From Hirsutella rhossiliensis (Eukaryota; Ascomycota; Sordariomycetes; Hypocreales; Ophiocordycipitaceae), in NCBI RefSeq assembly GCF_020360975.1, contig NW_025408668.1, positions 744,001 to 808,000 of the forward strand: 64,000 nt of DNA, in the 5' to 3' direction. Under the pieces are notes generated by a model. That model worked only from the letters and a program-made list of their open reading frames with translations. It made no database searches and was not told where the DNA came from. Both the position numbers and the translations under genes were made by a program. Within the stretch, counting starts at the first letter, position 1, and the number at the start of each line of letters is the position of its first letter. Shown one piece after another: positions 59,059-64,000 of this stretch.

Positions 59059-62000
59059 GTATAGGCTATTAGCTCCTCTTATAGACTTTTAAGGCGGGCC
59101 TTTAAGGATAGCTTCTTATAGACGCTTTCTAGCTTAATTTACTATAAAAAGATAGCTAGCTTCTATATTAGTAAGGGCTTTATAAGACCGTTTACTTTTA
59201 TCGATACTATTAAAACTTAATAGATAGAAATAAGTCCCTTTTAAACCTCCTAGCGTAACTAATACTAGTAGATATTAATATACTATAGCTAGGTCGATAG
59301 CTTACTATATTCCTATATAAGAATCTATATAGTCTATATATTATTATATTCTATAGCTAATAGGGTTAGAATTTATAGTCGTAAAGATATTAGTAGCCGG
59401 CTAAGGAAAATAGCTTCTTTTAAAGCTTTTAAAAGAGCTAGTAGCTCTGCCTCTATACTAAAAGTCGTAATAGTAGCTTACTTTAAAGCTTTCTAAGTTA
59501 TAGTTCCTCTAAAAAGGGATATAATATACCCTTATAAGCTCTTTCTATTTAAGGAATTATCTATAAAGGATAAATCACTTAAATAAAGGAAGATTTCGGC
59601 AGCTAGTTTCCTTCCCTACCCTCTTAGGCGTAGACTATATAATCTCGTTAAATAGAAATAAAGGATAGCTCGGCCTACTACTTCTTAGTGCTTAGGGCTA
59701 GGATTTTAGTTATACTTAGCTAGCTAGGAGACTATAAAAGAGATATCTAGTCTAGTAAAAATAGCTAAAAAAAAATTAAGGAGCCTACTATCTATTAATA
59801 TTAGTGTTTCTCTTACTCCTTAGCTTAAAAGAACGGATTAGGCAAAAGTTCTTCGTTTAATATAAGCGTAGAGGGAAGCTTCTTATTAAGGGAATTAAGG
59901 AGGAATTTATAAGCGACCTTATTAATATAGGCGTCCTAGGTAAGCTAGATAGTCTATTAAGACTTATTCTAAAGGATTCGTATCCCTAGGAACTACTTTA
60001 GCTCCCCTAGCTTAGTTATCTTATACTTTTATTATAGGCTTTATATAGCCTCCCTAGTATTTACTTCTTCCTCTTTTAGGTAGGCCTAGATAATATTATC
60101 GACGTAGAAGAAGACTATAATTTTACCCTTCTATATTATACACGGTTCCTAAGGGACTTTTATAAAGCCTAGGGCTTTAAGGGAACCTATTAAATACTAT
60201 TACTAAAGAAGGGGTAATCTTTATAGTCCGTATAAAGCTTTCCTAAGCTATAGAACCTTTCCTAGCTATTAAAAGCTTAGTAGAAAGCGTATATAGATAA
60301 CTTCTTCTTCCTTAAGGGGGCAGTTAATAAAGGCGTTTACTATATCTATCTAGTTAAGTTCGAGGTTAAATTCTACTACTATTACTATAAGGGTCCGAAA
60401 AGATATCCCTATTAAGGTAGTTGCCTTAGTAAGTAAATCCCCTTTTTCCTACTAATTCCTATAGATAACTAGCTAGGCCTTATACTTTTAAAGGAAGCTA
60501 TATTTATTAGTCTTATAGATAAAGACCTATATATAGCTAAGGACCTATTTTCCTCTTACTTTTTCCTTAAGGACCTCTTTAAAAGACCCTATCTCTTCGT
60601 ATAAAGCTAGGTAGTCTTTCTAGGCCTAGAAAAACTAGTTTTTAAATAGGTGTTTTTCTAGCTACTTTTAGTTTACTAGTAGGTCTAAGAGGTCTATTTT
60701 ATATACCTTCCTTACTAATAGCTATAGCTTAAAGAGTCGGCCTACTATAAATACTTTATAGGAACTGTCTTTTATAGGCGTTAGATAAAAGTCGGAAAAA
60801 CAATTAAAATAAGGGAGAGGTTAGTCTTCTTTTATATTAGGCCCTATACCTTCCTTTACTTCTTAAAGCAAGGATAAAAAGGCAGCTAAGTAATCCTTTA
60901 AGAGAGGTGCCTTTCCTACCCCCTTAGGGGTCGAGATAGGAAGACTAACTAAAAAAGCTGCTTCTAGATCTTCTTCTTACTTAGGAGGAGGTATAGGGAC
61001 GTAGGCGTATTTTAGCTCTACTACTTTCCTATAGTCTCTTTCTTCGTTTAGATTATTTAATCTAGTAGCTTTCTCTTCTTTAAAGTCGGCGTTATCCTTA
61101 ACTATTTTAATATTAGTTTCTTCTTTTATTTCCTTATCTAAGACCTCTTCTTAAAACTATTAAGAAAGGGGAATTTAGATCTTATAAATTAGCTAACGTT
61201 ATAAGAGTAAGAAGGGCTATTAATCCTTCTTTCTATTAAGGAAGCTAGATTTATCGAAAATTATATCCTTAGTCGAAATAACCTTTTATAAAAGAGGAAT
61301 CTAGATCTAGAAGATATTTATAGAATTATAGCTAACGAGGTAACTAATAAAGGCTCTAGGATTAAGCTTTCTTTTCTTCTTCCTTTTTAGCTATATATCG
61401 GTAGTTATAGTATATACCTTATATTTATAGGTATAAAGGTAAGCTAACGAGGCCCTCTTCTTTATAAAGAGCTTAAGGGGAGATTTCTAGTATATTCCTT
61501 AAGTCTTAAAAAGGGTCTTTTAGTCCCTATAGTCCCTTAGGCCCCTAGGGTCCCTTAGGGTCTAGTTCTAAAGGTAATAAGCGGTCTTAACGACTTCCCT
61601 TTAAAGGTTATAGGGAAGCTTTATAGTAAGTCTTATTATATAGGCCCTTTTTATTATAGCACCCCCTAATCTTTCTACCCCTCCGTTCTAGGCTTAGGTA
61701 TTTAGTGCTAATAAGAGGGGTAAAATACCCCTTTTTTAAAGCTAATTTAAGATATCCTTTATAAATAGCTTTTTATTAAACTATATCTTCTTTACCTTAT
61801 AGCTAAAGTATAATTTTATTTAGTTAATAAAGTCTTAGAGGGTAAACTAGTTATACTTACTTAGGTAGGTCTATAAGAAATAAGGGAAAACTATCCTTAA
61901 AAAAGCGTCTATAAAAAACATTACCTTAATAAAGCTTTCTTAGTTCTTAGAGACGTTAGTTTAGTTAACTTAAATTTCCTTATATAGCTAGTCCGGCCGT

Positions 62001-64000
62001 TTAAGGGTTCGTCTAGAAATTTATCTCTTAGTCTTTCCTTAGCTATAGTATTTATATTTAATAGTCTTTAGGCCCCTTATTCGTACGTCCTATTATTAAC
62101 CTAGCTTATATAAAGCTAGGGGGCCTAGGTAACTAGGTTATACGTACTAAAGAAGGCCGTCTCCTTAGGCTGCTAGAAGAGGGTCTTTTAAACCTTCCCT
62201 CCTTTAAGTAGGGAAAGCTAACTTCTTAAGTAGTTCCTTCTTATAAATAGGTTAGAATTCGAGAATAAATTAACCGAATTTTTCCTCGATAAGCCTAATC
62301 GTTTAATTCTTCTAGACTAGCCTTATAGGCTTAGACGTCGTATCCTAGAAGATTCCTTCCTTTTAAAGAAAGCGAAAGGGAATTAAGCTTATTAAAAATT
62401 AAGGGTAAAAAGCCACCCTTTTTTATCGAAGAATTTATATAGACCTATTAGGTAATTTTATCGTAAAATTTACCTATTTATATCCTTATATCTATATAGT
62501 TAATTCTCTAGTAATAAGATATTCCCTTTATACCTTCTTAAAGGACTAGAATTATAAGAGTATATTATAGATATTAAGAGAAGTACTAGAATTAAGGATA
62601 GCTAATTTTTATAGGGGATAGTTAAAGGGTCTTAATAGGTAGTCTTACTAATCTATAAGGAAGATAAAGGCTAGATTTACTATACTAACGATTTTTCCTT
62701 AAATTTATAGCTTAAATAAAGGCAGTAGCGTTATTAGTTACTATTTCTTAGTAACCTAAATCTCGTCTATCTTCTTCTATAATAAGGGGTCCTCCTTAAG
62801 AGACTATTATACTATTTCTTATAGCCTCTTTAAAAGGTTAACTCCTTTAAGTCGGTTTTCCTTAAAGACCTACTAGTAGTCTTTTAGCTAATAGGGCTAT
62901 TTATATACTTAGTAGGTAGGTCGATTCCTCCTTATTTATTTCTTTAAGGAATCCTTATTTTAGTCTAGAAGGTCTATTTAAAAACCTCCCTTTTTTACCA
63001 TTTATTACTAATTTTAATAAAGAGGTTCGATTTCGACTAGTTCCTTAATTTTTTAACTAATAGACTAAAAGGTCTATTAAGGGACCAGTTAGGCCGGTCT
63101 AACTAATAGGGCCGGGCCTAGAGTAAAAGGCAGAGCTAGGGCCGGGGCTAGGGCAGCCGTTAAAGACGATATTAATACTCTTAAGGGAGGAGGAGCTAAA
63201 GGAGCAATAGCTATAGTAGTAGTAGCGGGGGCTATAGTAATAAGGGCTATAGTAGCTATAAGGGTAGTAGGTTAAACCGTCTAGGTTAAGTGCTAGCTAT
63301 AAAGGAATAAGACTACTTACTATTATACTTTAATAGCCTCTTTATTTAGTTCCTAGCTAGCTTCTAAAAAGATAGTTAAGTAACTATTACTAATAAGCTT
63401 TATTAGTAGAGATATATCCTATAGCTACTAGCTAGAAAGAGCTTTTATTAAGAAGTATTAGTTAGCTTCCTTAAGGATTTCTTCTTACTTAGCTAACTAT
63501 AAAGAAGCTAGTAGGTTCCTAGTAAAAAAGGCTCCTAAGTATACTATATAGGTCTTCTTAATTTAGTTAGTTATATAGCCCCTTAAGGGAGCTATTAAGG
63601 TCTTAAGCTTTAAAAGCTACTAACTAAGAGTCTCTTTCTCTTAAAGAGAGATTAGCTTTATAGTACTAATAAATTCCGTTATTACTATATAAGTAGTATT
63701 TAGTAGCTTTATCTTATAAAGGTATTCCTTATAGTAACTCTTATAGTTACCTAAGGTAGTAGAAAAAGCTCTTTATTATATAAAGGTTAGCTTAGAGAAA
63801 AGGGAAGCTCCCTTTATAAAATCCGTTACCTTAAGATAAAGAGGGGGCTTAAGAAGGTCCTACTTATTAAAGAAGACTAAATTATAGATAGTTTTATTTA
63901 TATAAGCCTATAGCTCCTTTACTTACTTATCTTAATCTTAGGGCTTTATAAGAATCGTCTTATAGACTATAAGGGCGGTAAAGGAGTTATTTTTCGCTAT

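Larger units (their letters stand above)
57738..64000 (-). mobile_element. Ty1/Copia family A, heavily RIP-mutated, runs off the window
   Basis: The minus-strand copy is collinear with 9,630-15,960. Its 3' LTR is 57,738-58,213 (476 bp). RT reads FFYVDNII at about 60,090-60,117, Asp having become Asn. The sequence at 64,000 corresponds to about 10,220 of the left copy, so the 5' LTR lies just outside. A 548-bp TRIM-like element interrupts it at 58,511-59,058. RIP is far heavier than in the left copy: CpA/TpG are nearly gone, including in the Ala/Pro-coding segment. Confidence 0.9.

Overview
The window looks like nuclear DNA of a filamentous ascomycete (Pezizomycotina). Genes carry short GT-AG introns of 46-116 nt, the pH-signalling gene palA/RIM20 is present, and the flanking repeats carry an extreme repeat-induced point mutation (RIP) signature. 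CpA and its complement TpG are almost absent over tens of kilobases while CpG survives. A Sordariomycete, perhaps Hypocreales, is my guess; nothing here proves it.

Layout. (1) 1 to about 34,690 is a graveyard of nested, RIP-mutated transposons. A Tad1/I-like LINE (about 1.2-6.2 kb) holds a solo LTR. A MULE DNA transposon (6,699-16,483) holds a solo LTR and a complete Ty1/Copia element. A minus-strand Ty3/Gypsy element (about 19.2-32.6 kb) was split by a minus-strand Copia element, whose right LTR was in turn split by a 1.87-kb non-autonomous LTR element. Exact 5-bp target-site duplications fix the order of most insertions. (2) About 34,690-57,037 is a gene island of normal composition. (3) 57,038-64,000 returns to repeats: a long-TIR MITE, then a minus-strand Copia of the same family as the left one, interrupted by an unusual 548-bp element with terminal direct repeats (TRIM-like).

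Island genes, left to right: a Cys-free secreted pre-pro-peptide with a Kex2 site (-); a small eight-cysteine secreted protein with WAP-like spacing (+, two exons, assembled by hand); a CAP/PR-1-like secreted protein (-); a decayed NAD-epimerase pseudogene (-); a flotillin-like gene (+) whose frame is broken near the 3' end by a tandem TCGA duplication; a complete five-exon palA/RIM20 (-); a GT31/DUF604-type Golgi glycosyltransferase (-); and a four-exon short-chain dehydrogenase (-). Housekeeping and signalling genes sit at 44-57 kb. The three secreted-protein genes cluster at 35-40.4 kb against the repeat border, the arrangement often called a two-speed genome.

No rRNA, tRNA, CRISPR array or telomere repeat was recognised. 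All motif and boundary calls were made by eye. Gene families are named from motifs I recognise, not from searches.
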